64,000 nt of DNA from contig NZ_WNKY01000031.1 in NCBI RefSeq assembly GCF_009720825.1, positions 1-64,000 of the forward strand, given 5' to 3'. This DNA comes from Duganella radicis (GTDB lineage: Bacteria > Pseudomonadota > Gammaproteobacteria > Burkholderiales > Burkholderiaceae_D). Positions 26,273-34,624 of the stretch are shown in pieces; positions within the stretch are counted from its first letter, which is position 1; each line of letters starts with the position of its first letter. The notes beneath the pieces were generated by a model. The model was given only the letters and a program-made list of their open reading frames with translations, had not been told where the DNA came from and searched no databases. A program made the position numbers and the translations under genes.

Positions 26273-26942
26273 TTGCTCTGTCTTCCCAGAAATCTCTCTA
26301 AGTCCTTCATTTTGAATATATAATCGTTTCGCTGCGGTTCTAACTGCGGCAAGTGTAAGAATAAAAGCACATTTTACACAGGGGCGTCTCCACTGGCCTC
26401 GCCAAATTGCAAATTCAGAGGAAAAAATGTATGCGCACCATCCCTGCTGAAATCAAGGTTGCACCGTAGTTGTAATCGGATGGCGGCAGGGATGCTGAAG
26501 AAGAATGATTGGATAGTAAGGATAAAGTCCGGTCAGCCAGATCATAAGTTGGGCTGGCCGGTTGATGAGTAGTTGATAACGCTTGCCGTTTTCGCCAGAC
26601 CCCATGCTCACTGCAAGCTCAACCGCAGGCTGATGCCAGCCCGGTTATAGAAGTAGCAATACTTGTAGTTGGTAAGCCTGGTCGAGATCTGGCCATTAAG
26701 ACGCTGCTCTCCGTCTGTTCTTTTCTGCCGTCCGTTGGGGCCGCATGGAGAACTACAGATGAAGCGAGCACTCGGCATGTCGATCAACCTCATGCGCCCA
26801 GTTGCGGTCGCCCACGCGGCCGCACAGGATGGGCATACCCACCGCAATCGTTCCGATTCTCGCGCGTATCCCTGTAGCTTGCCGCACCGGTCCTAAGAAA
26901 CCGGACGGCACACATGGCCCAAGGGTCGCGGAGTTTATAAAA
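26273..26942 (+). promoter_or_regulatory. Long rluC-rne spacer with structured rne leader
   Basis: This 670-bp spacer holds no convincing gene. A TATAAT at 26319-26324 may serve as a -10 for rne, without a good -35. Three hairpins are visible: a 10-bp stem (26529-26561, one G-U, 13-nt loop), GGCTG/CAGCC (26628-26641), and a two-tier stem GCCG/CGGC plus CCGGT/ACCGG (26881-26909) ending 34 nt before the rne ATG. None has a T tail. RNase E autoregulates through its 5' leader in enterobacteria, and a similar role is inferred here. A 7-codon frame at 26427-26450 has AGAGGA before its ATG and could be a leader peptide. Confidence 0.5.
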
Positions 26943-29900
26943 ATGAAACGTATGTTGTTTAATGCTACGCAGCAAGAAGAGCTGCGCGTAGCCATTGTCG
27001 ATGGTCAGAAACTGATCGATATCGACATCGAAACCGCCGGACGCGAACAGCGCAAGTCCAACATCTACAAAGGCGTGATCACCCGTATCGAACCGTCGCT
27101 GGAAGCTTGCTTCGTCAGCTATGGCGAAGATCGCCACGGCTTCCTGCCATTCAAGGAAGTAGCGCGCACTTACTTCAAGGAAGGGGTGGATGTCCGTAAC
27201 GCTTCGGTGAAAGAAGCGCTGCGCGAAGGCCAGGAAATCATGGTGCAGGTGGAAAAGGAAGAGCGCGGCAACAAAGGCGCCGCCCTCACCTCCTTCGTCT
27301 CGCTGGCCGGCCGTTACCTGGTGCTGATGCCGAACAACCCACGCGGCGGCGGCGTATCGCGCCGGGTGGAAGGCGAAGAGCGCCAGGAATTGCGCGAAAC
27401 CATGGACAAGCTGGACCTGCCGCCAGGCATGTCGGTGATTGCCCGCACCGCCGGCATCGGCCGCAGCGTGGAAGAGCTGCAATGGGACTTGAACTACCTG
27501 ATGCAACTGTGGCGCGCGATTGAAGGCGCCGGCAAGTCGGCCTCGGGCGCGTTCCTGATCTACCAGGAGTCGTCGCTGGTGATCCGCGCGATTCGCGACT
27601 ACTTCCAGCCCGATATCGGCGAGATCCTGATCGATACCGACGAGATCTACGAGCAAGCCCACCAGTTCATGAGCCACGTGATGCCCGACATGGTGCACCG
27701 TGTAAAACGCTACAGCGACGACGTGCCGCTGTTCTCGCGTTTCCAGATTGAACACCAGATTGAAACCGCGTACTCGCGCACCGTGCCGCTGCCATCAGGT
27801 GGCGCCATCGTGATCGACCACACCGAAGCGCTGGTGTCGGTTGACGTCAACTCGGCCCGCGCCACCCGCGGTTCCGACATCGAAACCACCGCATTCCACA
27901 CCAACTGCGAAGCCGCCGAAGAGGTGGCCCGCCAGCTGCGCCTGCGCGACCTGGGCGGCCTGATCGTGATCGACTTCATCGACATGGAAGTGGCCAAGAA
28001 CCAGCGCGAAGTGGAACAGCGCCTGAAAGACGCCCTGCACCATGACCGTGCCCGCGTTCAGATGGGCAAGATTTCCCGCTTCGGCCTGATGGAACTGTCG
28101 CGTCAGCGCCTGCGTCCGTCGCTGTCAGAGGGCTCGCACGTGACCTGCCCGCGCTGCTCGGGCACCGGCCACATCCGCGACACCGAATCGTCGGCCCTGC
28201 AAGTCCTGCGCATCATCCAGGAAGAGGCGATGAAGGAAAACTCGGCCACCATCCACGTGCAAGTGCCGGTGGACGTTGCCGCTTTCCTGCTGAACGAAAA
28301 GCGCGGCGAAGTGCTCAAGATCGAGACCCGCCACCGCATCACCATCATTCTGGTGCCGAACAAGCACCTGGAAACGCCGCACTACAAGCTGGAGCGCATC
28401 AAGCACGACGATCCGCGCCTGGAAGACAGCAGCGCCAGCTACACCCTGGCCGAACAAGCCGAAACCGACATGGCCTACAGCAAGCGCCAGAAGGAAGAAG
28501 CCAAGCCACGCCAGGAAGCCATGGTCAAGACCATCACCCCTGAGCAGCCTGCGCCGCTGGTCGACCGCAAGCCGACCGAGATCGTCATCAAGCCGGCTCC
28601 GGCGCCAGTGCCGGCACCAGCCGAGCAAGGCTTCTTTGCCAAGCTGATCAGCTTCTTCACCGGCAAGCCAGCCGCTCCGGCCCTGCCGCAGCAGCCGACC
28701 ATCGTGGTCAAGACGCCAGCCGGCGGCGAGCGCGGCGACCGCAATGCACGTGGCCCACGTGGCCGCAACCGTAGCGGCAAAGGCGGCCGTGGCGAGCGCG
28801 AAGAGAAAGAACCGGGCGCTGCCAAGGAAGAAGGCAAGGCGGCGGACGCCAACGGCCGTCCGCCACGCCAGCCGCGCCCTCCGCGCGAGGCACGCGAGCC
28901 GCGCGAACAGGCAGTGGAAGGCCAGACCCGCGAACGCGCGGAACGTCCTGAGCGCGCCGAGCGTCCGGAACGTGCCGAACGTGGCGAGCGTCCGGCACGC
29001 CAGCCACGCGAACCGCGCGGCGACAAAGCGCCAGTGGAAGCCAAGGCAGAAGAACTGGTATTGAACGCCGCCGCCCCGGCGACTGCCCCGTCGACCGGTC
29101 CAGCCACCGACGCCGCCGCCAGCATCCTGAAATCGGCGCCGAACGCCGGTCCGGAAGGTGAAGAAAACGAAGTGGCAGGCGAAGGTGATGAGCCGCGTCG
29201 TCGTCGTCGTCGTGGCGGCCGCAACCGCAATCGCCGCGAACGCGAAGGCGTGGAAGGCCAGGAAGGCGTCGCCGGCGAAACCGGCGAACAGGCCGAACTG
29301 AGCTTCTCGCCAGTGGCTGATGTTGCCCAAGCCACGGCTGCCGCCGAAGCAGCAGTGGTCGCAGCGCCAGCCGTCGAAACTGCGACCGCCGCACCGGCTG
29401 TCGAAGCCGCGCCGGTAGCCACCGCACCGGCCGCTGCCGAAGCGCCGGTTGCCGAAGCCGCTGCCGAAGCACCTGCTGCCGAAGCCGCCGTCGCCGCGCC
29501 AGTGGCAGCCGCTCCGGCCGCCGAGCCTGTGGCGCCAGCCGCCGCTCCGGTCGAAGCCAGCGCACCGGCCCCGGTTGCCGCTGCCGAAGCCGAAGCCGCG
29601 CCTGCCGCCGCGGAAGTTGCGCCAGCACCAGCCGTCGCAGCCGAAGCCGCCGCGCCAGTCGTGGAAGCTCCGGCAGTCGTGGAAGCCGCACCTGTCGCGG
29701 CAGCACCAGTGGTGGAAGCCGCTCCTGTTGCCGCCGCAGTGGAAGCCGCTGCCCCGGCAGTGGAAGCGCCAGCCGTGGCTGCCGAGCCGGCACCAGCCGC
29801 CCCGCTGGCCGCCGAGCCGGTCGCAGCCGCTCCAGCGCCTGCCCCAACTCCGGCACCGGTCCCAGCGCCAGTGGCAGCCGTCCCGGCGCCATCGGCTCCG

Positions 29901-30083
29901 ATCGACCTGCAAACCGTGCTGAGCTCGGCCGGCCTGACCCTGGCCGCCACCGACCCAGCCAAGCTGCGCGCCGCGCAAGAAGCCGCTGCGCAAGTCGTGC
30001 AACCGGTGCGCGTGCCACGCGAGCGCAAGCCGCTGCCGCCGCAGGTTGACGAGCCGTTGGTCCAGGTCGACACCCGCCGTTAA
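26943..30083 (+). CDS. rne: Ribonuclease E
   Basis: RNase E, 1046 residues, is the main endonuclease of mRNA decay and rRNA/tRNA processing and the scaffold of the degradosome. It starts MKRMLFNATQQEELRVAIVD and has an S1 domain at about residues 35-125, 5'-sensor region, and DNase I-like catalytic domain with metal aspartates in VSVDVNSA and IVIDFIDM. The zinc-link CPRCSGTG follows at about residue 402. The C-terminal half is disordered: an Arg/Glu/Pro-rich part (about 600-720) and an extreme Ala/Pro/Val/Glu repeat (about 800-980). The frame is open 47 codons upstream, but family alignment fixes this start. Confidence 0.96.
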   Translation: MKRMLFNATQQEELRVAIVDGQKLIDIDIETAGREQRKSNIYKGVITRIEPSLEACFVSYGEDRHGFLPFKEVARTYFKEGVDVRNASVKEALREGQEIMVQVEKEERGNKGAALTSFVSLAGRYLVLMPNNPRGGGVSRRVEGEERQELRETMDKLDLPPGMSVIARTAGIGRSVEELQWDLNYLMQLWRAIEGAGKSASGAFLIYQESSLVIRAIRDYFQPDIGEILIDTDEIYEQAHQFMSHVMPDMVHRVKRYSDDVPLFSRFQIEHQIETAYSRTVPLPSGGAIVIDHTEALVSVDVNSARATRGSDIETTAFHTNCEAAEEVARQLRLRDLGGLIVIDFIDMEVAKNQREVEQRLKDALHHDRARVQMGKISRFGLMELSRQRLRPSLSEGSHVTCPRCSGTGHIRDTESSALQVLRIIQEEAMKENSATIHVQVPVDVAAFLLNEKRGEVLKIETRHRITIILVPNKHLETPHYKLERIKHDDPRLEDSSASYTLAEQAETDMAYSKRQKEEAKPRQEAMVKTITPEQPAPLVDRKPTEIVIKPAPAPVPAPAEQGFFAKLISFFTGKPAAPALPQQPTIVVKTPAGGERGDRNARGPRGRNRSGKGGRGEREEKEPGAAKEEGKAADANGRPPRQPRPPREAREPREQAVEGQTRERAERPERAERPERAERGERPARQPREPRGDKAPVEAKAEELVLNAAAPATAPSTGPATDAAASILKSAPNAGPEGEENEVAGEGDEPRRRRRRGGRNRNRREREGVEGQEGVAGETGEQAELSFSPVADVAQATAAAEAAVVAAPAVETATAAPAVEAAPVATAPAAAEAPVAEAAAEAPAAEAAVAAPVAAAPAAEPVAPAAAPVEASAPAPVAAAEAEAAPAAAEVAPAPAVAAEAAAPVVEAPAVVEAAPVAAAPVVEAAPVAAAVEAAAPAVEAPAVAAEPAPAAPLAAEPVAAAPAPAPTPAPVPAPVAAVPAPSAPIDLQTVLSSAGLTLAATDPAKLRAAQEAAAQVVQPVRVPRERKPLPPQVDEPLVQVDTRR

Positions 30084-30102
30084 GCCACACCGGCTGCAAG
30101 CC

Positions 30103-30134
30103 AAAAAAGGGAAGCCTCGTGCTTCCCTTTTTTT
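30103..30134 (+). terminator. Rho-independent terminator after rne
   Basis: AAAAAAGGGAAGC and GCTTCCCTTTTTT form a perfect 13-bp stem around the 5-nt loop CTCGT, ending in a run of seven T. It starts 20 bp after the rne stop and is an unusually strong terminator. The stem's A-start and T-end make it bidirectional. Confidence 0.92.
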
Positions 30135-30189
30135 ATCATGCTATCGTAGCTGTCTGAGTCATTAGCAAGTGCATTTCCTAAACAGCAAT

Positions 30190-31299
30190 ATGGCAGAAAA
30201 AATTATCATGATGACCGAGCAGCGCGGCAACGCCCCGGCCATCCCCGCAACGCTGGAAACGCCAACCGGCCTGCTGAGCGACCGCCTGGCGCGGCCCCTG
30301 CACGACCTGCGCATCTCCGTCACCGACCGCTGCAACTTCCGCTGCGTCTACTGCATGCCGAAGGCGGTGTTCAACAACGACTACCAATACCTGCCGCACA
30401 CCTCGCTGCTGTCGTTTGAAGAAATCACCCGCATCGCCAAGCTGTTCATCGCCCACGGCGTGGAAAAAATCCGCCTGACCGGCGGTGAGCCGTTGCTGCG
30501 CAAGAACATCGAAAAACTGATCGGCATGCTGGCCGAACTGAAAACCGTCAGCGGCAAGCCACTGGACCTGACGCTGACCACCAACGCCTCCCTGCTGGCC
30601 CGCAAGGCGCAATCGCTGAAAGACGCTGGCCTGCAACGCGTGACCGTTTCGCTGGACGCATTGGACAACACCATCTTCCAGCGCATGAACGACGTCGACT
30701 TCGCGGTCGGCGATGTGCTGAAAGGCATAGACGCCGCCCATCAGGTTGGGCTCGGCCCGATCAAGATCAACATGGTGGTCAAGGGCGGCATGAACGATCA
30801 GGAAATCGTGCCGATGGCGCGCCACTTCCGTGGCAGCCCGTATATCCTGCGCTTCATCGAATACATGGACGTGGGTGCATCCAACGGCTGGAAGATGGAT
30901 GAGGTGATTCCCTCGGCCGAAGTGATCCGCCGCATCAGCGCCGAGATGCCGCTGGAGCCGGTGGCCGCCAACTACACCGGCGAGACCGCCGCGCGCTGGC
31001 GTTACACCGACGGCAGCGGCGAAGTTGGCGTGATTTCATCTGTATCGCAGGCGTTCTGTTCGGACTGTACTCGCGCGCGGCTGTCGACTGAGGGTAAACT
31101 GTACACCTGTCTGTTCGCCACCAGCGGCCACGATCTGCGCGCCCTGCTGCGCGAAGGCCGCAGCGATGCCGAGATCAGCACCGCGCTGGCGCACCTGTGG
31201 CGCGCGCGCGAGGACCGCTACTCGGAACTGCGCACCAGCCAGACCGAGGCCCTGCGCCGCAGCGCCAATAAAGTGGAAATGTCTTACATCGGGGGATAG
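30190..31299 (+). CDS. moaA: GTP 3',8-cyclase, molybdenum cofactor biosynthesis
   Basis: MoaA, about 369 residues, is a radical-SAM enzyme that rearranges GTP in the first step of molybdopterin synthesis. The first [4Fe-4S] cluster is held by Cys48, Cys52 and Cys55 in TDRCNFRCVYCMPK. The C-terminal cluster is in FCSDCTRARL plus YTCLFA, and the protein ends in the required Gly-Gly. I place the start at MAEKII; an upstream GTG and the downstream ATG-ATG (MMTEQ) are also open, and none has a clear Shine-Dalgarno. It is followed after 2 bp by the mobA-moeA fusion. Confidence 0.93.
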   Translation: MAEKIIMMTEQRGNAPAIPATLETPTGLLSDRLARPLHDLRISVTDRCNFRCVYCMPKAVFNNDYQYLPHTSLLSFEEITRIAKLFIAHGVEKIRLTGGEPLLRKNIEKLIGMLAELKTVSGKPLDLTLTTNASLLARKAQSLKDAGLQRVTVSLDALDNTIFQRMNDVDFAVGDVLKGIDAAHQVGLGPIKINMVVKGGMNDQEIVPMARHFRGSPYILRFIEYMDVGASNGWKMDEVIPSAEVIRRISAEMPLEPVAANYTGETAARWRYTDGSGEVGVISSVSQAFCSDCTRARLSTEGKLYTCLFATSGHDLRALLREGRSDAEISTALAHLWRAREDRYSELRTSQTEALRRSANKVEMSYIGG

Positions 31300-31301
31300 T
31301 T

Positions 31302-33212
31302 TTGTCTTTGAAGAGCAAAGTCACCGGGTTGATACTGGCGGGTGGGCGCGGCACGCGCATGGGCCGCGTGGACAAGGGCTTGCAGCCGTTTCGCGGTTCC
31401 ACGCTGGCGGCGCATGTGCTGGATCGCCTGTCGCCGCAGGCGGCCAGTGTGGCGATCAATGCCAATCGCAACCTGCCGCAGTATCAGGCGCTGGCCGGCA
31501 CATCGCCGGTGCTGCCGGATTTCCTCGATGGCTTTGCCGGGCCGCTGGCCGGCTTGCAGATTGGCTTGCAGTTTTGTCCGACCGAGTTGCTGCTGACCGC
31601 ACCGTGCGACTCGCCCTTCTTCCCGCTCGACCTGGCCGAGCGCCTGCACGCGGCGATGGAAGCGCAAGGCGCCGACATGGCCATGGCTGTGACCATGGAG
31701 CGCGATGAGCAGGATGCGCCGTATCGCCAGCCGCACCCCGTCTTCAGCCTGATCAAGGCCAGCACGTTGCCGCAGCTGGAAGCCTACCTCGACACCGGCG
31801 CACGCCGCATGGAAGGCTTCTTCAAGACGCTGAAAGTGGCCGAAGTGCTGTTCGACGACAGCGCGGCGTTCAGCAACATCAACACGCTGGAAGAACTCCA
31901 GCACCACGAACGCACCGCGCCCGCCGCGCCGCACGACGGCTCTCCGGCCGCGCACGGCGCGGGCACGGGCGACACTGATCCACCAGCGCTGCCGGTGGCT
32001 GAAGCGCAGCGTCTCATCTGCGAGCGCATCGCGCCGGTGGAGGCCACCGAAACGCTGCCCCTGCTGGCCGCCCTGGAGCGCGTGCTGGCCGCCGACATCA
32101 TCTCGCCCATCAACGTCCCCGCCCACGACAACTCGGCCATGGACGGCTACGCCCTGCGCGGCGCGGACCTGCCGGGCGAAGGCGCGCGTGAATTCAAAAC
32201 CATCGGCACCGCCTACGCCGGCCATCCGTTCACGCAAGCGCCGCAGGCCAACGAATGCGTGCGCATCATGACCGGCGCCCCCATCCCACCCGGCTGCGAT
32301 ACCGTGCTGCCGCAAGAACTGGCCGCCGCCATCGATGGCGACCAGGTCACCATCGCCGCCAACGCCATCCGCGCCGGCGCCAATCTGCGCCGCGCCGGCG
32401 AAGACCTGCAAGCCGGCGGCATCGCCATCGCCGCCGGCAAGCGCATCCGCCCTGCCGACATGGGCTTGATCGCCTCACTCGGCATCGGCGAAGTGCGCGT
32501 GCGGCGCAAACTGAAAGTCGCCTTCTTTTCCACCGGCGACGAACTGCGCTCACTGGGTGACAAACTCGATGAAGGCTGCGTGTATGACAGCAACCGTTAC
32601 ACCCTGTTCGGCATGCTGACGCGCCTCGGCTGCGAAGTGATCGACATGGGCGTAATCAAGGACGATCCGCAAGCGCTGCAAGCCGCCTTGCGCGCCGCCG
32701 CCCAACAAGCCGACGCCATCATCACTTCCGGCGGCGTCTCCGAAGGCGCGGCCGACTACACGCGTGACATCATGGCGCTGCTGGGCGACGTCGCCTTCTG
32801 GAAGCTGGCCATGCGCCCCGGCCGTCCACTGGCCTTCGGCAAAGTACAAGCGGAACAGGACAGCGCATGGCTATTCGGCCTGCCCGGCAACCCGGTCGCG
32901 GTGATGGTCTCGTTCTACATGTTCGCCCGCCCGGCCCTGCTGCGCATGATGGGCACCCAATGCCAGCAGCAAACCACGCAGGCCCGCGCGGCGGAAGCCA
33001 TCCGCAAGCGTCCCGGCCGCACCGAATACCAGCGCGGTATCCTCAGCACCGGCAACGACGGCACACCGCAAGTGCGCCTGACCGGCGCCCAGGGCTCCGG
33101 CATCCTGCGTTCCATGAGCGAAGCAAATTGCATCGTCGTCCTGCACCACGACCAGGCCAACGTCGCCGCCGGCCAGATGGTCGACGTGATGCTGTTCGAT
33201 GGCCTGACCTGA
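31302..33212 (+). CDS. MobA-MoeA fusion: molybdenum cofactor guanylyltransferase and molybdenum insertase
   Basis: One 636-residue protein joins two Mo-cofactor enzymes. Residues 1-205 are MobA, with the nucleotide-binding motif LAGGRGTRMGRVDKGL and LLLTAPCDSPFF, which attaches GMP to the cofactor. After an Ala/Pro/His-rich linker (about 206-228), residues 230-636 are MoeA, with PAHDNSAMDGYAL, MTGAPIPPG, FSTGDEL, ITSGGVSEG and LPGNPVAVMVSF, which inserts molybdate. Start is TTG with GGGGGA 5 nt upstream. No stop or convincing internal start separates the halves. In most genomes these are separate genes. Confidence 0.92.
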   Translation: MSLKSKVTGLILAGGRGTRMGRVDKGLQPFRGSTLAAHVLDRLSPQAASVAINANRNLPQYQALAGTSPVLPDFLDGFAGPLAGLQIGLQFCPTELLLTAPCDSPFFPLDLAERLHAAMEAQGADMAMAVTMERDEQDAPYRQPHPVFSLIKASTLPQLEAYLDTGARRMEGFFKTLKVAEVLFDDSAAFSNINTLEELQHHERTAPAAPHDGSPAAHGAGTGDTDPPALPVAEAQRLICERIAPVEATETLPLLAALERVLAADIISPINVPAHDNSAMDGYALRGADLPGEGAREFKTIGTAYAGHPFTQAPQANECVRIMTGAPIPPGCDTVLPQELAAAIDGDQVTIAANAIRAGANLRRAGEDLQAGGIAIAAGKRIRPADMGLIASLGIGEVRVRRKLKVAFFSTGDELRSLGDKLDEGCVYDSNRYTLFGMLTRLGCEVIDMGVIKDDPQALQAALRAAAQQADAIITSGGVSEGAADYTRDIMALLGDVAFWKLAMRPGRPLAFGKVQAEQDSAWLFGLPGNPVAVMVSFYMFARPALLRMMGTQCQQQTTQARAAEAIRKRPGRTEYQRGILSTGNDGTPQVRLTGAQGSGILRSMSEANCIVVLHHDQANVAAGQMVDVMLFDGLT

Positions 33213-33218
33213 CGCCGC

Positions 33219-33830
33219 ATGCAGCCTCGCCTGCAAGTCCATAACCTGCAATCGCCACTGGCCGGCCCCTACTCATTCGAGCTGGCGGCCGGCCAATGCA
33301 TTACCATCTCCGGCCCCTCCGGCTCAGGCAAAAGCCTGCTGTTGCGGATGCTGTGCGACCTCGATCCCAACACCGGCGAAGTCCTGCTGGACGGCGCACC
33401 ACGCAGCTGCATCAGCGCACCCGCGTGGCGCGCGCAAGTGGTTTATCAACCTGCCGAACCGGCATGGTGGCTGCCCACTGCCGGCGCGCACTTCAAACCG
33501 GGACAGGTCCCGCGCGTGCACGCGTTGCTGCCGCAACTGAACCTGTCGCCCGCACTGCTGGAGCAAGACGTAAGCCGTCTCTCGACCGGCGAACGCCAAC
33601 GCATGGCGCTGATCCGCTCACTGGCCTGCGAGCCCAAAGTACTGCTGCTGGACGAACCCACCGCCGCACTCGATCCTGAATCCGTAGCGGCCACCGAAGC
33701 GCTGCTGCGCAAGGAAGTGCGCAACGGCCTGTCGCTCCTCCTCGTCACGCACTCCGCAACGCAGGCGAAGGCGTTAGGCAGCCGCCGCATGACCATGCGC
33801 GAGCGCCAGCTCAGCGAGGACACGCCATGA
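33219..33830 (+). CDS. fetA: ABC transporter ATP-binding protein, FetA/YbbL type
   Basis: This 203-residue ATPase has Walker A GPSGSGKS (residues 32-39), a Q-loop at VVYQPAE, the signature LSTGERQRMA in place of the usual LSGGQ, Walker B VLLLDEPTAALD and a switch His in THS. Overlapping the permease gene by 4 bp, it matches the FetAB (YbbLM) pair implicated in iron export and resistance to oxidative stress in E. coli. The short length is normal for this subfamily. It begins 6 bp after the mobA-moeA stop and may be cotranscribed with it. Confidence 0.85.
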   Translation: MQPRLQVHNLQSPLAGPYSFELAAGQCITISGPSGSGKSLLLRMLCDLDPNTGEVLLDGAPRSCISAPAWRAQVVYQPAEPAWWLPTAGAHFKPGQVPRVHALLPQLNLSPALLEQDVSRLSTGERQRMALIRSLACEPKVLLLDEPTAALDPESVAATEALLRKEVRNGLSLLLVTHSATQAKALGSRRMTMRERQLSEDTP

Positions 33831-34624
33831 ACGCCATCCAGCCCGGCGCCACCGACCTGGCCGTCGCCTCTTCGCTGGTGGTACTGAATGCCGGCATCTC
33901 GGCTTATCTCGGCCTGCGTATGCAGCGCATGGTACTGTGGTCTGCCGTGCGCATGGTGGTGCAGCTGCTGCTGGTGGGATTGGTATTGCGCTGGGTGTTC
34001 GCGCTGGCGTCGCCGGCCGCCACGCTGGCCGTGGCCTTGCTGATGATCGTCGCCGCCGCGCGCGAAGTGGCGATGCGTCCCGCGCACGGCCTGCGCGGAT
34101 GGCCCGGCGTGTGGCTGGCGACGGCCAGCGTCGGCCTGTCCAGCATCGCCACCGTGGTGCTGGCGCTGCTGACGGTGCTGCATCCAACACCATGGTACGA
34201 ACCGCAATACGCGGTGCCGCTGATCGGCATCGTGCTGGGTAACGTGCTGAACTCCGCCAGCCTCGGACTGGACACCTTCTACGGCGGCGTGGTCAGCGCA
34301 CGCGCAGCGATCGAGGCGCAACTGGTGCTGGGCGCCACGCGCCACGAAGCATTGGCGCCGCTGATCCGCGAGTCGGTGCGCAAAGGCCTGATCCCCATCA
34401 TCAACCAGATGTCGGCGGCCGGCATCATCACCCTGCCCGGCATCATGACCGGCCAGATCCTCGCCGGCATGGACCCGATGGACGCGGTGCGCTACCAGAT
34501 CCTGCTGATGTTCCTGCTGGCCGGCGGCAGCGGCATCGCCGTCACGCTGGCCGTCTACCTTGCGGCGCGCAGCGTCACGGACGAGCGCCACCGCCTGCGG
34601 CTGGAGCGTTTGACGAGCCGCTGA
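33827..34624 (+). CDS. fetB: ABC transporter permease, FetB/YbbM type
   Basis: FetB-like permease, 265 residues, with about seven membrane helices. Family motifs are RMVVQLLLVGLVLRWVF, the cytoplasmic GNVLNSASLGLD, GATRHEALAPLIRESVRKGLIP (seen as EALAPLIRESVRKG) and ITLPGIMTGQILAGMDP. It pairs with the ATPase just upstream through an ATGA overlap. The E. coli counterpart has been linked to iron efflux. The 3' end overlaps the convergent MFS gene by 50 bp, with no terminator between them. Confidence 0.87.
   Translation: MNAIQPGATDLAVASSLVVLNAGISAYLGLRMQRMVLWSAVRMVVQLLLVGLVLRWVFALASPAATLAVALLMIVAAAREVAMRPAHGLRGWPGVWLATASVGLSSIATVVLALLTVLHPTPWYEPQYAVPLIGIVLGNVLNSASLGLDTFYGGVVSARAAIEAQLVLGATRHEALAPLIRESVRKGLIPIINQMSAAGIITLPGIMTGQILAGMDPMDAVRYQILLMFLLAGGSGIAVTLAVYLAARSVTDERHRLRLERLTSR

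Noticed and set aside
28125..30104. Long minus-strand frames (659, 532 and 463 codons) opposite the 3' half of rne
   Set aside because: They arise from the Ala/Pro/Glu repeat of the RNase E tail, which lacks stop codons in several frames.
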